This document shows, piece by piece, positions 36,000 through 49,166 of a DNA stretch of 64,000 bases. The stretch's first letter is position 1. Each line of letters begins with the position of its first letter. The stretch is from Paralvinella palmiformis (lineage: Eukaryota; Annelida; Polychaeta; Terebellida; Alvinellidae). The notes under the pieces are model-generated. The model saw only the letters and a program-made list of their open reading frames with translations. It searched no databases and was not told the DNA's origin. The position numbers and the translations under genes were made by a program. The stretch is taken from positions 38,694 through 102,693 of the forward strand of contig JAODUP010001137.1 in assembly GCA_025642065.1 (NCBI GenBank). The letters run 5' to 3'.

Positions 36000-38600
36000 T
36001 TATTTTCGTAAACATAATTGTATATCGTATGCCATAAAAGGTAGTTTTTCGCATCCCGACCAGTATACAAACATAAACTTCAGAGCCTTTTCAGACACAA
36101 TTAATAATCTAAACCGGCGTGAGTCAGGGAAGTGGTCACAGCAGTTCAACGACTACCAACACAACTGAACTGCAAGGAATTAATGTATCTCAAGTGTATA
36201 TCAAACTCCGTGCAAAAAGTTGTAGAGAGTACAGTTAGTCGATAGTTCTTAAATTGCTATCGTGGGCACAGTGTTAGGCTTTTTCAATGTAGAGATCAGA
36301 AGTACCTTGATGAACGAATCTGCTAGAGCACCTGTATCTAACACACAAAAAGATTATGTCACAGAGAGATGACGTCCTTTCCACCACATCCACCCCCTTC
36401 CAGCACCCATTAGCGTTATCCGCTGTAACACCATCCATACCATCTATGTATCTAGTCACAATTTATCAGTATGATCTCCAAAAATGGTATCAGGGGTGAT
36501 ACAATGATGAAGTACTGTTTCGGACGTTCATATTGCGACATCTGCAATGTGACCAAATCCAGTGAGTTACTGTTAGAAATGCTATTAATTATTTCACCTA
36601 TGGAGTATTTATATATTTATACACGTTATCGACTGTTGACTGGTGACAGTACATTTAATTATGCGAAATCAGTTCCAGAACTTATTGACATACATGTTAA
36701 GTTTCGTAAATGCGAATGTGGGAGATTTATACATAAATCGGAAGGTCTCAGAAAATCGGGTTCTATACGTAAATCAGGTGGTCTAAGGTAACACAATACT
36801 TTCCATGACTCTGAATACAACATTATATTATCACTGAACACAAAACTTTACATATAATTGATCTTACATATAGTATATTTATTTAAAATTGTGGGAGTCT
36901 CCTGCCGAATGCGGGAGGCTTAACATGTATATATTGACATTACTACCCTAAGATCGACGAAAGCCCAGCTGACTGAATGTGTGGTGCGTATATTGTCATT
37001 TTTCGCTTTATGGCAGATATCGCGATAGGCTTTCTTCGCCAATTTATGACACAAGTCCAGGTGTCCTTACTGTGGTCGCCATATTGGGTTTCAGAGACCG
37101 TGCCAAAGTTCGAGTGGGGACTTTCATGCTCCGCAATGTTGTCTATGTTCATATCCAGTGCGAATATGTGATTAATTAATATAAGAGTTATACATATTTC
37201 GTGGATTAACATAATTACAACAACATAGTTTATTTTGGCAAACAAAATCATACATCAGAAGACTGTGACTTGTAAATGGATCTGATCTGTACCACATTCG
37301 TGACATAGCGTGAGGTTTGTCCGTCATTGCGACACAAAAATAAACTGTTCTGGACGATATTAAGATAATCAGGGTTCAAACATTTAACGATCTAATTTGT
37401 ACGTCATGCTTGATAATGTATAACGCTTTGTTGTAGCTATTAATCAAATAATTTGTGTTAAATTAATTTATTCTGTGTATCCAGCTTCAATCGCAGACCT
37501 TTGGCTAATTCTTTTGCTTTTCATGGAGAAGATAACAAGAAATTATAATATTTAGAGCTCTGGGTGCTGTGAACCACATTATTAATGCTACCCAAACATC
37601 ACTGAATGCATATATGTTTAGCAATTCGTATTCCATTACCCACCTATACGAGATTTCCATGAGCTTTTCGCGAGACATATTTTATTTCAATAGATTTGTA
37701 AGACAATTCAAATTAACTTCTTAGGTATAGCAATTATCACATCTTTTTGCCAATCACAATTCCGTTTAACTCGATTACCATTTTTTTTGGTCAGCTTTTA
37801 CCGCAGAAAAATTATGAACTAATATATGTGAACTGTAGCTTTGTGTTAGACTAAAACGCCTGTCGCTCAACATACATGTATCCTCGTGCGATTCTCACTA
37901 CATACAACGCAATAATATCACATTTAACAGTGATAAATATTCGTCAAGCTATACACTTATCTTAGATAACAACATCGTCATCTTTGTATTCAAATTTGTG
38001 TTATATAGAAGTTTAAACTTATTCTGTATAGTTACCCCTTTTCCTATTGCAGTGGGAATATATTAGATGGGGATTTCTGTATCGTAACCCAAACTCGTTT
38101 ACTTTTAACATTATATCTCCTTTTCGATTTTGACATGTTTGTTTCAACATGCATATATTTCCCAGGTTTATCATACATGTAAAGTATTCTTTAGCCTTTT
38201 ATAATCAATGCGAGTTGATCAATTAATATTACCAACAGTTTGCATAGCAGTGACACGACCCAGTTTTCATGTTGACATTATTTTGGATATAACTTGTCAC
38301 ATCATAACGATACACTTTCGACACCTGCTCTACGCGTAGTTTACATTCGCTGGATGCAAATGAAAATAGATCGGGATAAATGTATATGAGAACGTTATGA
38401 TGATGTCAGACTAGGTAAAACATTATTATAACAGCAAACAGCAAACAGAAACCATTAACACTAAATGGAATATTTAACACCTTGAAGAAAAAGTATTTAA
38501 TTAATTATGTTACGTTGAGAAATACCATTGTCATGCATAATTACATTTTTAAAAGAAAAGACAATAATATATCGCAGGGGTTGAATATTATAAATAAGGT
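36000..38600. other. No gene seen
   Basis: The open frames here (for example 36471-36791 and 36977-37171) are short, overlap on both strands and show no recognisable domain. Confidence 0.4.
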
Positions 38601-38641
38601 GTAGATCTATATGTGTTTATGAGTATGTGTGTGTGTGCCTG

Positions 38642-38648
<7 letters not shown>

Positions 38649-38699
<51 letters not shown>
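38649..38699. repeat. (TA)n microsatellite
   Basis: About 25 AT units after a GTGTGTGTGC stretch. Confidence 0.9.
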
Positions 38700-38700
<1 letters not shown>

Positions 38701-39359
38701 TAAGAGTGAGGGTAATACATAGAATCGATCACCACATTAAATATATAATAAGTGATGTGAAAAAAGTATATACGGGTAATAAATGCATATTTTCATGCTG
38801 TATAGTTTATATCTGTAACATTTGGTTTAGCTCACTTACCAAATACGATTCCATAATGGCCATATAGAATAGGGAACGTTTTAAAATATATAACACACAT
38901 ATATACTAAACCAGTACATTAATTATTTAAAGAATTAAGGTGATTTGAAGTTTTCGATATGGTTGAACCGAATACTTTGTTTATTATATATAAATTAAGC
39001 TAATTAAGTTATATAATACATAAACAAGAAAACAACTTATCAGACTTTTGTAATCATGCAGTTTCTCTTGTTATAATTGTATAACTAAATTTTGAAATAG
39101 CAAGTGTGGTGTAAAATAATGAAGAATCTGGTTATAAGTATAAATTATAAGAATACAACATGCACCTATAATTTATCTGAGGTTTTTTAATCTGCATTTA
39201 CTTCAATATATATATTAAATTTGCAGTTTAATTCTATGTTTATATTTCACGGAGATTGATATATATTTATTAACTTTAGTAATTTCTCCCTTTTTATTGC
39301 GCCCATGTTGAACATATCGGTATGTTTTGTCGTATTGAATAAATCATGTTAATTGCACC

Positions 39360-39383
39360 CCCCCCCACACACACGCACACATG

Positions 39384-39433
<50 letters not shown>

Positions 39434-39450
39434 CAGTCGCACGCACACAC
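39360..39450. repeat. (CA)n microsatellite
   Basis: A C run, then CA repeats with a few G substitutions. It ends about 50 bases before the 5'-truncated LINE at 39502. Confidence 0.9.
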
Positions 39451-39501
39451 GGACGCACAAAAACATACACATGTAAACACTGTAGGCGCACACACCTGTA
39501 A

Positions 39502-40692
39502 ATGACAGAACTTCTTTGCAAAATACTTATCTTATATCTGGTAGATCACATGATGAAAAACAAGTCATTTTGTGATGCCGAACATGGATTTGATCTAGGA
39601 AGATCTTGTATGACTCAGTTACTAGTTGTGATAGAACTGTGGAGAGAGATGTTGGATTCTGGTGACCCAGTTGATGCCATCTATCTCGATTTCAGCAAAG
39701 CATTTGATACTGTACCGCACCAAAGATTGTTGAACAAACTGAACGCGTGTGGTATAGTCGGAGACACATATGACTGGATGAAAACATTTTTTACTGGGCG
39801 TACCTATCGAGTAATCGTCAACAGTAGTCTGTCATCGTGGTTGGAAGTGCTCAGTGGCATCCCACAGGGCAGTGTCCTGGGACCAATATTGTTTGTACTG
39901 TTCATAAACGATCTTCCTGACATGGTCCGAAGTACAGTACATATCTTTGCCGACGACACTAAAATATATCGACGTAGATTGGTCCAATAAGTGGCAGATA
40001 AATGCAAAGTCCTGCATCTAAGTCATAGTAACAAGAAGGCTGGTTATAAGATGAGGAGTGTCGAGATGCAGTCAACTCCAGTAGAAAGGGATCTAGAAGT
40101 GTTTGTTGATGATGCTCTGAAATTCCGAGATGATGTATCTTACGCTGCAAACACAGCCAGTAGAATACTGGGGCTCATCAGAATGACCTTCTCTTGTATT
40201 GACAAAGACACTCTACCGCGACTATTCACGACTCTTGTCAGACCCCCACCTGGAGTATGGGAATATCATATGCATCCCAGATATCGGATTGATAAGATAC
40301 AAATCGAGAAAATCCAGAGGCGAGCGACTAAGTTAATACCTCACCTGAGACATCTATCATATGAGGAAAGGCTACAAGCCCTTAAATTACCATCACTGGA
40401 TTTTAGACGTCGCCGTGGAGATATGATCCAAGTGTTCAAGATCATGAATGGGTTGGATCGGCTTGATCCTGAGATATTTTTTCTTAGAGCGGAAGGAAGA
40501 TGTGCCAGAGGGCACAAGGACAAGTTACTCATGCGTCACAGTAGGCTTGAAATTCGCAAGAACGTGTTCAGCCAAAGAATAGTCCAAGACTGGAATTCAA
40601 TCTCCGAATGAACTGTAGCGGCCACTACCCTCAATATGTTTAAATCTAGGCTTGATAAACAATGGCAGGCACTAAAATATGGGGCACCATAG
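39502..40692 (+). mobile_element. 5'-truncated LINE reverse transcriptase relic (CR1/jockey-like)
   Basis: Reverse-transcriptase motifs in order: AEHGFDLGRSCMTQLL, IYLDFSKAFDTVPHQRLLNK, GIPQGSVLGPILFVLFINDL and the catalytic HIFADDTKIY. The segment after FADD has lost about 40 codons and shifts frame (39985-40000), then resumes with DKCKVLHLSHSN and continues through KIQRRATKLIPHLRHLSYEE to RKNVFSQRIVQDWNSISE. A TGA at 40609-40611 interrupts, after which the same frame reads TTLNMFKSRLDKQWQALKYG to a TAG near 40692. Around 40240 two opposite one-base shifts garble RPHLEYG. The 3' UTR ends in a (TA)n tract. Confidence 0.88.
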
Positions 40693-40749
40693 GCGTGAAG
40701 AGCCGAATACCCGACAGACTCAGCCTTATATTCCGTAGTTTGATATCCA

Positions 40750-40752
40750 TAT

Positions 40753-40784
<32 letters not shown>
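40750..40784. repeat. (TA)n tract at the LINE 3' end
   Basis: CATATC-type repeats give way to about 14 TA units directly after the 3' UTR of the LINE, consistent with a simple-repeat 3' tail. Confidence 0.75.
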
Positions 40785-40788
<4 letters not shown>

Positions 40789-40859
40789 GCTGAACGGTCC
40801 ATGATCTAAGCGATAGTTATCATTCTGACTTTAAACAACACTTATTTACATAACATATA

Positions 40860-41870
40860 TATTTTATTTTAAGGGATCAGTTAATTAATTAATTGTATGT
40901 CTGTAATCAGTAATCTGTAATATAGTGCATACTTTAGAAATAATATGTATTATCTTAATAGTGTGTCAATGTGATGAAATGTATTACATAGTATGAAATG
41001 TCACAACAACAATGAGAAATACAATTAAAGCATATTTAAGTATTGTCGCATTGATTGAAATATGTTGAATTCTAATTCTACGCTGAGTATTATCCACTCG
41101 TCTTAATTTATTATTTGTAATTCATTTTTAAAGGTGAAGACCGTGCAGTTAGTTGCGTCGTCATAAAACCACGAGTTGAACAAGTACAGCATTAGTTGGA
41201 TAAGTGTATCATAAACGTTGACAGTAAGAATTAAGTCAGGCTGGATAGGAACTGTAAACGCAAATAACAATATACAGACTTGCTCGATATTGATGTGGTC
41301 AGTGGCGCCATCTGAAGTCAATTTCTTCTGTGGAACAGTCAAGACCTGACTATGACCTAACTTCCGATTTTAAAGTGATTTTTGTAACATAGTTTACAAG
41401 GGGAAAACCGGTGTAATGTCGTGTATATACCTTGTCATCAAATAATAGCCCGCATCTCATTGGAACAAAGCTAAATCAACTCAACTGTTGCTGTTTAATA
41501 GCATCTGTGGTGGTACTGATATAATATTTATGCCCGGTAAGTGTGCGTGTCATCTTTTGACTCTTGTCTTGATCAGGATGATCATGATGAACATCAACAA
41601 ATGAACAATCAGACATGATGAACATCATGAAGTGAAGAACATTGACTCGGAACTTTCTAATTAAATTAACTCTCTTAATTAGAGGTTTTTTTACATTTTT
41701 TTGTTACTTTATAAAAACATTTATATAATCATATGTAAAATAACAAAGATCTTCATTAAAAGTTATGAACATTAGATCTATTCTTTAATTTGGACTCACG
41801 TCGATCTCGGCCCCACCTATTTGATTGTTAAAGTGGTACTCCTATGTATTATGTGTAATTAAACGAAGTG
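40860..41870. other. No gene seen
   Basis: AT-rich. The minus-strand frame at 41103-41342 has no recognisable domain. Confidence 0.4.
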
Positions 41871-41883
41871 GTTGCATAGCCCA

Positions 41884-42288
41884 GCATCGGAAACCTGTTC
41901 ACTGTCGCTAAAGGTCCGAGCACTCAATGCGCTGTCTCCCAATAGTGCTGAGGGGAATCAATACCCCAGGCCATCACTGTAGGCCATGGCCTCTTATAGG
42001 GGGTTTCTTAATTTCATGCATGATTTATTGCAAGACATATGGTTGCTGCTGAATGCTTGGATCTTTATGTTCGATTGTGAGCATCGGAAACATGCCAAAA
42101 TAGTGCTCAGTCCTCGGCTCTATACCAACAGCATACATGGTTCCGACCAGTGACCGTAAAGAAAACTTTCAGGTCAATGGTTTTGATGCTTGGCTTCGTG
42201 CTCCACGTCCGAACACCAGAAAATGCACATTTGGCACATGTGCATTGAGAGCTTGGACCTTTAGCGGCAGTGAACAGGTTTCTGATGA
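41884..42288. repeat. Inverted repeat with about 47-bp arms
   Basis: The left arm (about 41884-41930) contains GAAACCTGTTCACTGTCGCT and AAAGGTCC; the right arm (about 42241-42288) holds the reverse complement with two or three differences per 20 bases. A third partial copy (GCATCGGAAACATG) lies near 42083. The plus frame at 42137-42427 is made largely of this repeat. Confidence 0.6.
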
Positions 42289-42430
42289 CCCCACACCATG
42301 GCATTGTCCGGCGATATTTAGTGAAGTATCAGCTGTGTTGCCTCATTGCCAAATACAGTGGATGGTCCTCAACTTTGAGAACGCTACGTGGAGGGAAGTC
42401 TGCGTGGTGTTCCCAACCATGGAGTAATAG

Positions 42431-42600
42431 GATTAAATAATCATGGCGGTTATCACAATTAATTTTGGCTTTGAAAGACAACAGAGAAACCACACCTAAT
42501 AATTTTTTTTATTGTTTATATATTCATTATTAATGTTGAAAAACAATATTATTGTATTTCCCCCTAAATTATGCCAAATATTACCTTCCCTTTTAGAAAC
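42431..42600 (-). mobile_element. Pogo-like transposon fragment (empty-site copy 1)
   Basis: On the minus strand this matches the pogo-like element at 20960-21760 without its MITE: CTCTGTTGTCTTTCAAAGCC is followed directly by AAAATTAATTGTGATAACCG. The ends are missing. Confidence 0.7.
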
Positions 42601-42811
42601 CTACCAACTCTGATTGTGATTATAGGCGATTCATTATTATTCCTTTATGGCAGTGTTAAAACTCATGAAAAATTATTTAATATAGAACGTTACATAACTT
42701 ACATGTTTACTTGTATATCAACCATTTGGTCAATTCCAAATCAAATTGATCAATTCTAATTCCAAATTTATCAATTCCATTTTACCTACTTTTATTTAGC
42801 CATGAGTAGTA

Positions 42812-42855
42812 CCTACCTGGAATATCTACTCCAAATAGTTTATATTCCAGGTAGG
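42812..42855. repeat. Perfect 14-bp hairpin
   Basis: CCTACCTGGAATAT at 42812-42825 pairs exactly with 42842-42855 across a 16-base loop. The surrounding 42720-43010 is rich in AATTCC/GGAATT words. Confidence 0.7.
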
Positions 42856-43029
42856 ATTGTCAAGGAAGAAGTTTTCTGAATTAAAAAACTTAATGGTAAA
42901 TTAATTTGTGGATTAAATCTTTTCTAGCAAATTTCAATTCAAAATTTATCAATTGCAGTTCCATTTTTTTTAAATAAGCAATTCCAGAATTGAATTGACC
43001 CCATGTCTGATATCAACATTGTTCTCCTA

Positions 43030-43655
43030 GAGTCGAACCCGGGTGTAAGACACACTAAAATCAGCAATTTTATTAAAAATTCATCACTATCTTCATTGAA
43101 CATCTGTTGTATCTGTTCATATGTCATCATACATGTCATCGCCTTCTTCATCTGAGCCAGTGTCAGATTTGTTATTTGTTTGCTGTAATTGTTTTCCTTT
43201 GATGTGGCTTCTAATTCTATGGTCATTCCTTGCATGGCCTCATTAACTGTTCTGTTTAATCACACACGCTCACACATTTCGATAGTAAGGACACATCTTA
43301 AATATACCAAAAATAACACTGCCTGTAATAGTTTATTGAGGTGGCTGTATTGGTCATAGGGCTGCTGTTTTCGTATCACAGCCAATTTGGACCTACACCT
43401 TTGTGGTCACGTCACTAATTAGAGCATTGGATTAAATAATCATGGCAGTTAGCACGATTAAGTTTGGCTTCGAAAGACAATAGCAAAAAGACACCTAATT
43501 AATTTGTTTATTGTTCAATATTATTGTATTTCCTCCTAAATTATGCCAAACATTACCTTCCCTTTTAGTCTGACCTGTGTATAAGAGGCACTCACTTTTG
43601 GCGACGATTTCATGGTATCAAAAGTGCGGCCTATACACGAGTATATACAGTATGT
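43030..43655 (-). mobile_element. Pogo-like transposon, internally deleted copy (empty-site copy 2)
   Basis: On the minus strand it begins with a TACTGTATATACTCGTGTAT terminal repeat near 43655, passes CCAAACTTAATCGTGCTAAC (no MITE), the block GTTAATGAGGCCATGCAA, and ends with an acidic C-terminal coding tail (EDSDEFLI) and TTTTAGTGTGTCTTACAC near 43040. It is non-autonomous. Confidence 0.7.
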
Positions 43656-43659
43656 GGTA

Positions 43660-46060
43660 AATATAATAGTTGTTCCGATTCAGTCTTGTCCCGAAATGAC
43701 CTGTATTCATTAATTTTAGAGTTAGACAAGCCAGTTGATCTTTTAGTAATAAAACTAGATCTATTTGTCAAGTAGACTATAATTATAAGTCACATCTGTC
43801 ATGTTTAAATTAAAAAATGTTAGCAAATGATAGCTTTTATTTGAAATAGTAACTAATATGTTCTTGATGGGCTAAACAGAAAATCACTTGCTGCTCTTAT
43901 TATGTTTGTCACAAATTTTGATTAATAGACATAGTAATTTACTCTCCTCAAATTGTTCGATAAAAATGTAAAATAAGGACGATGCTGCTACCAGATCATT
44001 ATTCCAACGTACTACAAAAGCTATTGAAGTCTCATGTCATTCAGTCAGCTAAAACAAGATGAGAAATATAGAAATGTATTATGTTCTATAATACTGTTTA
44101 AAACAAGCTACAAACAATGAATAGTTTAATGAAATTGCACGAACTTGTAGCAGTACTACTATAGCAACAGGAACATGCACATTTAGTGAAGTTGAATGTC
44201 TAAAACGAACGACAAACTCCACACGAGTCTCGCTTAGAGAAATCATGTTTTTCACAGACATGAAACAGTTTGGTGTGGTGTAATTTTCATTTGAAAAACG
44301 TTTGATATTTTATTTGATACTAGGTGCGTGATTTTTTATGCTTCTCTTTGACAGATTATGTGCTTGGTGGTGTGCGAGCGCGATCACGCTCCTGAAATAG
44401 ACAGGCCTGTAATGTTAACAGGTTTATTTAGTGAAAGTCCTTCTGAAATGCTTGTTAATTGAGAAGGTTCACCTAAAATGTGTCAATGATAAATGCACCA
44501 TGTTGCAAAACATAAACAGTAGCAAATAAATTTATGTTTAATGGAAAAATGTAGTATGTTATTGATAAAAATTCATAAAAATGTAGGAATTGTAATATAC
44601 AATTTATCAACATGTGAACCAGTTTATCCTCTCTATGACTTATTGATTTGTAAAGGTATATTTTTCCAGTTAGTTCAATACAATATCTACCAATAATTTA
44701 GCATACATATCTCACAGTTTGTAACAAGCTGTGTGTAACGTGACCCACAAATGGGGTTTTGCTAGATGGCACTGAAATTGTCTATTAGTGTGATTACTAA
44801 TGCAGTAATTAGAAAATTAAGAAATTGGTGAAAAAGGCAAATAATTCCACCATTTTATAAGTCAAATAACACAATATTAAATCTCGTTCTCAAGCAGCCA
44901 AAAAAAACTCATAGATTGGTGAACCCTACATTAGTACAACAAGGATGGTTGAGGAAAATATCATTGTATATTGTGTGCCATCCTGTCAGATGAATCTGAA
45001 TAGCTTAATTGTATTCACATGGACCTAGGGTGTGGTTTCAAAGTGTGTCATAGTGAATTTAGATAAAAAATATACTTATGACCTTAAATATGTAGTATAT
45101 GTTCTCCAGTTCCCAATAAACGCACCCCTATGTTTATTAAAATTCAGAAAACATTTGTCACTGATTATGTTTATTCAGGACCCTATGCTTATTACATATT
45201 ACAAAACTGCAGCTTCACTAGGTTAACCTGCTTATTTCACCTTGGCAGAGGTTGCATCCCCATCACTAGTTTGTTTGGCAAGTCCATCTCCTAAGATAAA
45301 AAAGCACAACATTTGCGGCACCATTGATCCATCCCATTAATATTAATTAAATGCAGAATTCCGCCATTGAGCTTAGATTAAAACATATCTCATTATGTTA
45401 GTCAAGTTTAGAACATCTCAAGTTGCCTTGCATTGTACTTTTATTTAATTTTAGAAAACAATCCAGACCCTATACTCTTGTTTAATTTTATGAATACCAG
45501 TATGTGTAATTTGAAGCAGAATATGCCCTTTCTCAAATGGAAAGTGAATATCAGTTTGAAATGTAATTTTCCCTTTTTTGAAATAGAAAATACAGTATTT
45601 GGCTTGATCCATTTAGGTTACCGTGTGCACAAATGTGTCTGTAAGCACCATCATTGAACATTATACCAGCCAATATTACTAAATGTTAGGATTTTGGCAT
45701 ATCTATTTTAGGAAGCTTTAATGACTGACAGAAACCTTTCTCTAAGGTTGATTTCTCTGGAACACTATCTCTTAAGGTGATTAAATGTAACTTGAACATA
45801 ATAGCTATTCATTGTAGGATTATCTATTTGATCTGTTTGCAGCATATTTAAATCATTCTCTGGCTGAATATGTTCTATCTCAGACTTTGATCTCGAGTGC
45901 TGTTTAATCACTGTTAAGGTGTGCCCACTGTAGAATGATTTAAGAGCAGATATTAATAATGACAGAAAATCACATTAACAAACATACACACATACATACA
46001 TCAGTATTATCAAACTGTGTTATGGTAAAATATTAATAATTAAATTTTTTGTTACATTTT
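43660..46060. other. No coding sequence seen; upstream region of the C6orf120 homolog
   Basis: AT-rich with short open frames. A locally GC-richer patch near 44355-44410 (GTGTGCGAGCGCGATCACGC) is a plausible place for a promoter or first exon, but nothing decisive is visible. Confidence 0.35.
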
Positions 46061-46062
46061 AG
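46061..46062 (+). other. Probable 3' splice site in the 5' UTR of the C6orf120 homolog
   Basis: A T-rich tract followed by AG ends at 46062, 34 bases before the ATG. It implies a non-coding upstream exon and intron. The region 43.7-46.0 kb holds no other supported gene. Confidence 0.5.
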
Positions 46063-46096
46063 ATAATTCAATAGGATCCATAGTCAATCAGCCATT

Positions 46097-46627
46097 ATGA
46101 AATATATCCTGAATCCTGTGATTCTGTTACTCCTGTATGATATTATACAGCATGCAGTTGGTGATCAGCTTATTAACTCATTTGATGACATCATTGGCCC
46201 AGGTAACTATACATACTATAGACTGATGCATCGTGGATATATACGCCTGATTCTTGACTCTTTAGAAGGTGACGCAGACTTGTATGTTTCAAGTCAGACT
46301 TTGAATCCAACTTTTGCTGAATATGATTTGCAGTCCACAACCTGTGGAGATGACGTTGTTGATATTAATCCAGAACTCCATCGTCCAGTTACAATAGGTG
46401 TTTATGGATATCCGCTTAGTGCTCGAACTAGGTACATATTACACATTTTACTCGTGACTGATTATGATCATGGCTATCCAGAACAGATCACTTCGGAAAA
46501 ACTGAACAAACCAGTTGTTAATCCAAACAAGAAGAGTTTTGTTTCTTCAGTGAAGGATGAAGAAGAGTCAGTCATATGGACAATTCTTGTTGGAATATTG
46601 AAAGTATTACTTGACATATTGTTATAA
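46097..46627 (+). CDS. C6orf120: UPF0669 protein C6orf120 homolog, secreted glycoprotein
   Basis: One open frame of 176 codons. The N-terminus has a hydrophobic signal segment (about residues 5-20). The body carries the family signatures in order: GPGNYTYYRL (residues 34-43, with an N-glycosylation sequon NYT at 37-39), LEGDADLYVSSQ, AEYDLQSTTCGDD and RPVTIGVYGYP. The C-terminus EEESVIWTILVGILKVLLD matches the human EEESVLWTILISILKL end. Human C6orf120 is close in length (about 191) and is described as a secreted glycoprotein reported to act on T cells; its function in invertebrates is unknown to me. An AG preceded by a T-rich tract ends at 46062, 34 bases before the ATG, so an untranslated first exon probably lies upstream; I could not place it. 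The coding part appears to be a single exon. Confidence 0.93.
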   Translation: MKYILNPVILLLLYDIIQHAVGDQLINSFDDIIGPGNYTYYRLMHRGYIRLILDSLEGDADLYVSSQTLNPTFAEYDLQSTTCGDDVVDINPELHRPVTIGVYGYPLSARTRYILHILLVTDYDHGYPEQITSEKLNKPVVNPNKKSFVSSVKDEEESVIWTILVGILKVLLDILL

Positions 46628-47789
46628 ATGTGGCCGTGCTCACAGTGTGTCAATGAATATCAAGGTCTGCTCAGGTCATCTAAAGGAGATATATATATTT
46701 TTGAAATGTTATGCAATCACTCTGTGCTAGTTTCGAACAAACCTGGGTATTGTGTGAAGCTGAGAATCAGATTTGTACAGTAGTTCATATTATATATATA
46801 TTTTGATGTGTTGAATATTTTCTTTGATCATTAAAATCACCTTGTCATTCTGCCTGTTATTGATTACCTGTGTGATCAATCTTCTTTGTTGTAGGTGTCT
46901 GTCACCTAAGGACTTGAGCCATTTTAAGTAATCATCCTTTACATTAGTTGGCTTATTAATTGAAATTGTGGTTGAATTTATGCTTGTATCATAACTTCAC
47001 TTCTGATGTTTCACCGTAATGGCCATTATTGTTCAGGCACAGTTAAAGCAACTAAACTTTGCAATTTTTTACCTTTTGAATGCCTAATAACTGTAATCTG
47101 AGAATGTAATGGTGCTGGCCATTTTACCAGACCTTCAGTAATACATTCCTATTCACCAGTGTTGGCTAAATGTGACAGGTGAAGTGTGCCAATGTAAAGT
47201 ATTAGTTACTGTATTTGTAAAACTGACTAATGTTGTAATTGAATTAAGTGATATTAAATGCTTGTATCTGTGGATGGAATCTGTGATCAATGACAAACAT
47301 ATGAACAGAATACGAGTAACGATTAGCATCCATGAATAAAACTTTGAAAGATTCATTATATTTGTGAATTTAGTTCTTTCATAAATCAAATTATTACATT
47401 TAAGAAATGCCACTTTAATTGCAATAGTAATAATAATAGAGCTAGAGCAATAACATGACAAAAATTAATCGCAGGTTTCAACTTTTGGATTAGCAGAATT
47501 CAACCCATGCTCATAACCATATCATAAGATGTTTGTGTTTGGTACCTGATTGTTATCAGGATGTTGTAATGTAATACAATTTTTTTTACTTAATTCATGG
47601 TTATACATCAGTGAAGGAGCCATTTTATGTGGTGTATGCTGGTGCTTCAGAGTATTTGGTTGTATTAATTGTTACTGGTCTGTATTGCATGTATGTCACT
47701 TTACTGTTTTGTTTTCTTTTGTTCCACACAAGTGATATGCTATGAATTTGTCATATCACATTGCAGCTGTATGCCTGCTTTATCTGAGG

Positions 47790-47795
47790 AATAAA
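47790..47795 (+). terminator. Candidate poly(A) signal for the C6orf120 homolog
   Basis: AATAAA about 1.16 kb below the stop, followed within 15 bases by a TG-rich stretch. A further AATAAA near 48205 is an alternative. Confidence 0.4.
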
Positions 47796-47849
47796 CTGTG
47801 TTTGTTCTGAACACCGACACCGGTTGACTATTGTTAAATATAAGTGATA

Positions 47850-49160
47850 GCTATCCAGTAACATAACTGCTGTTTGACTGAATTGGTATTTTTCTTAGTA
47901 AAAATAGGTACACACACAGATACACACACACTCACCCACTATATTTTCCATCATGTACATTGGCCATTATTAAATGTTTCAAGAATTATGTGATACGTAA
48001 AAGCAATTTTCTTAATTTTATCAGATATTAAAGCAATGTACAAGGGTGGACCACACAATGTAATTACCTTCAGGTACTAAGTTAAGAGGTATGCTTTATT
48101 TAAGGAAGTTCTTCCACTATCTAGTAATTATATGTTTTTTTTATTACAATGCTCTGCCTTGTGAACTGAGTATTTTAATAATATTGATACATGTCTGACC
48201 GGAAAATAAAAGTATTTTTGTTTACAGTTTGCGGTGTTTATTGATTTTTTAAAATTATAACAGATCGCTCAAAAAGAAACTGTCAGTAGACTGGAAAACT
48301 AAAAAAAGTGGTCTGGGAACTTTGTTAATAACAAATACGGATTATCTTAAAATTTAAATGTGTAGATTGTGAAATAATTGTCATTTGTCTTTATTAGATA
48401 CTTAAGATATTAATAATGTTCATTCAGATACTCCGGGCAAAATACCTTGAATATTACCGAATAATCATCAAGGAAATGTGGGTACAGGTTAGTACGTTGA
48501 TGATGATTGGTGTTTTATGGCTAATGGTTAGCACATTGAAGAATATAAAATAAATAGACAGATTTATGTGATTGTATTTACAATTAAACATATTAATAAT
48601 TCTAAAGATAAGATATTTCAGATCATCTGAAATGATTTGATGATCATAAAGCTGTTTTTTTTCATGTATTTTAACACCTGTGATTTATTGGATAAGCAAT
48701 AGCTCACTGTATCCCCCTTCATATAACAAACAGTTAAACATAACCAACATTAAATTACGCTTTTTGACGATTTATCATTAAACTCCATTTTTTCTTCATA
48801 TATAATGGTTTAGAGTAGAGGATCCACAATTCTGTCTAATATCTTCTGAGTATCCCTTGCCTTTCACTACAAGGACAAAAGTTTTGACCAGTAACAGGGA
48901 TGACAGTTTTCCACAGCTGAAAAATAATTTCTTTTTGAAATGGGGAGTGTGTCAAACTTGTGGTTTGAAAACTTTCTCTTACGAAAGTCTTGTTTTATCT
49001 CCACTCTAGTAGTCTCAGATTGTCCTAATGATGCACAAAACACCATTCCTCTCACACCTCCATGTGCATATGGCTCAATTCTCTCTGCAACTTCCTTCAC
49101 TGCTTTTCGGGATTATTTTTCAAATGCCACTCTCATGCCTTCAGTAAAGAAGTTGTGTGT
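47850..49160. other. No gene seen
   Basis: AT-rich sequence. Overlapping frames on both strands at 48867-49266 have no recognisable domain and border the hAT element. Confidence 0.4.
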
Positions 49161-49166
49161 ATGTTT

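Noticed and set aside
36977..37251. Three overlapping frames on both strands
   Set aside because: All are short and mutually overlapping, with no domain or family recognised.
42137..42427. 96-codon plus-strand frame with protein-like composition
   Set aside because: Most of it is one arm of the inverted repeat at 41884-42288; no homolog recognised and no splice or poly(A) context seen.
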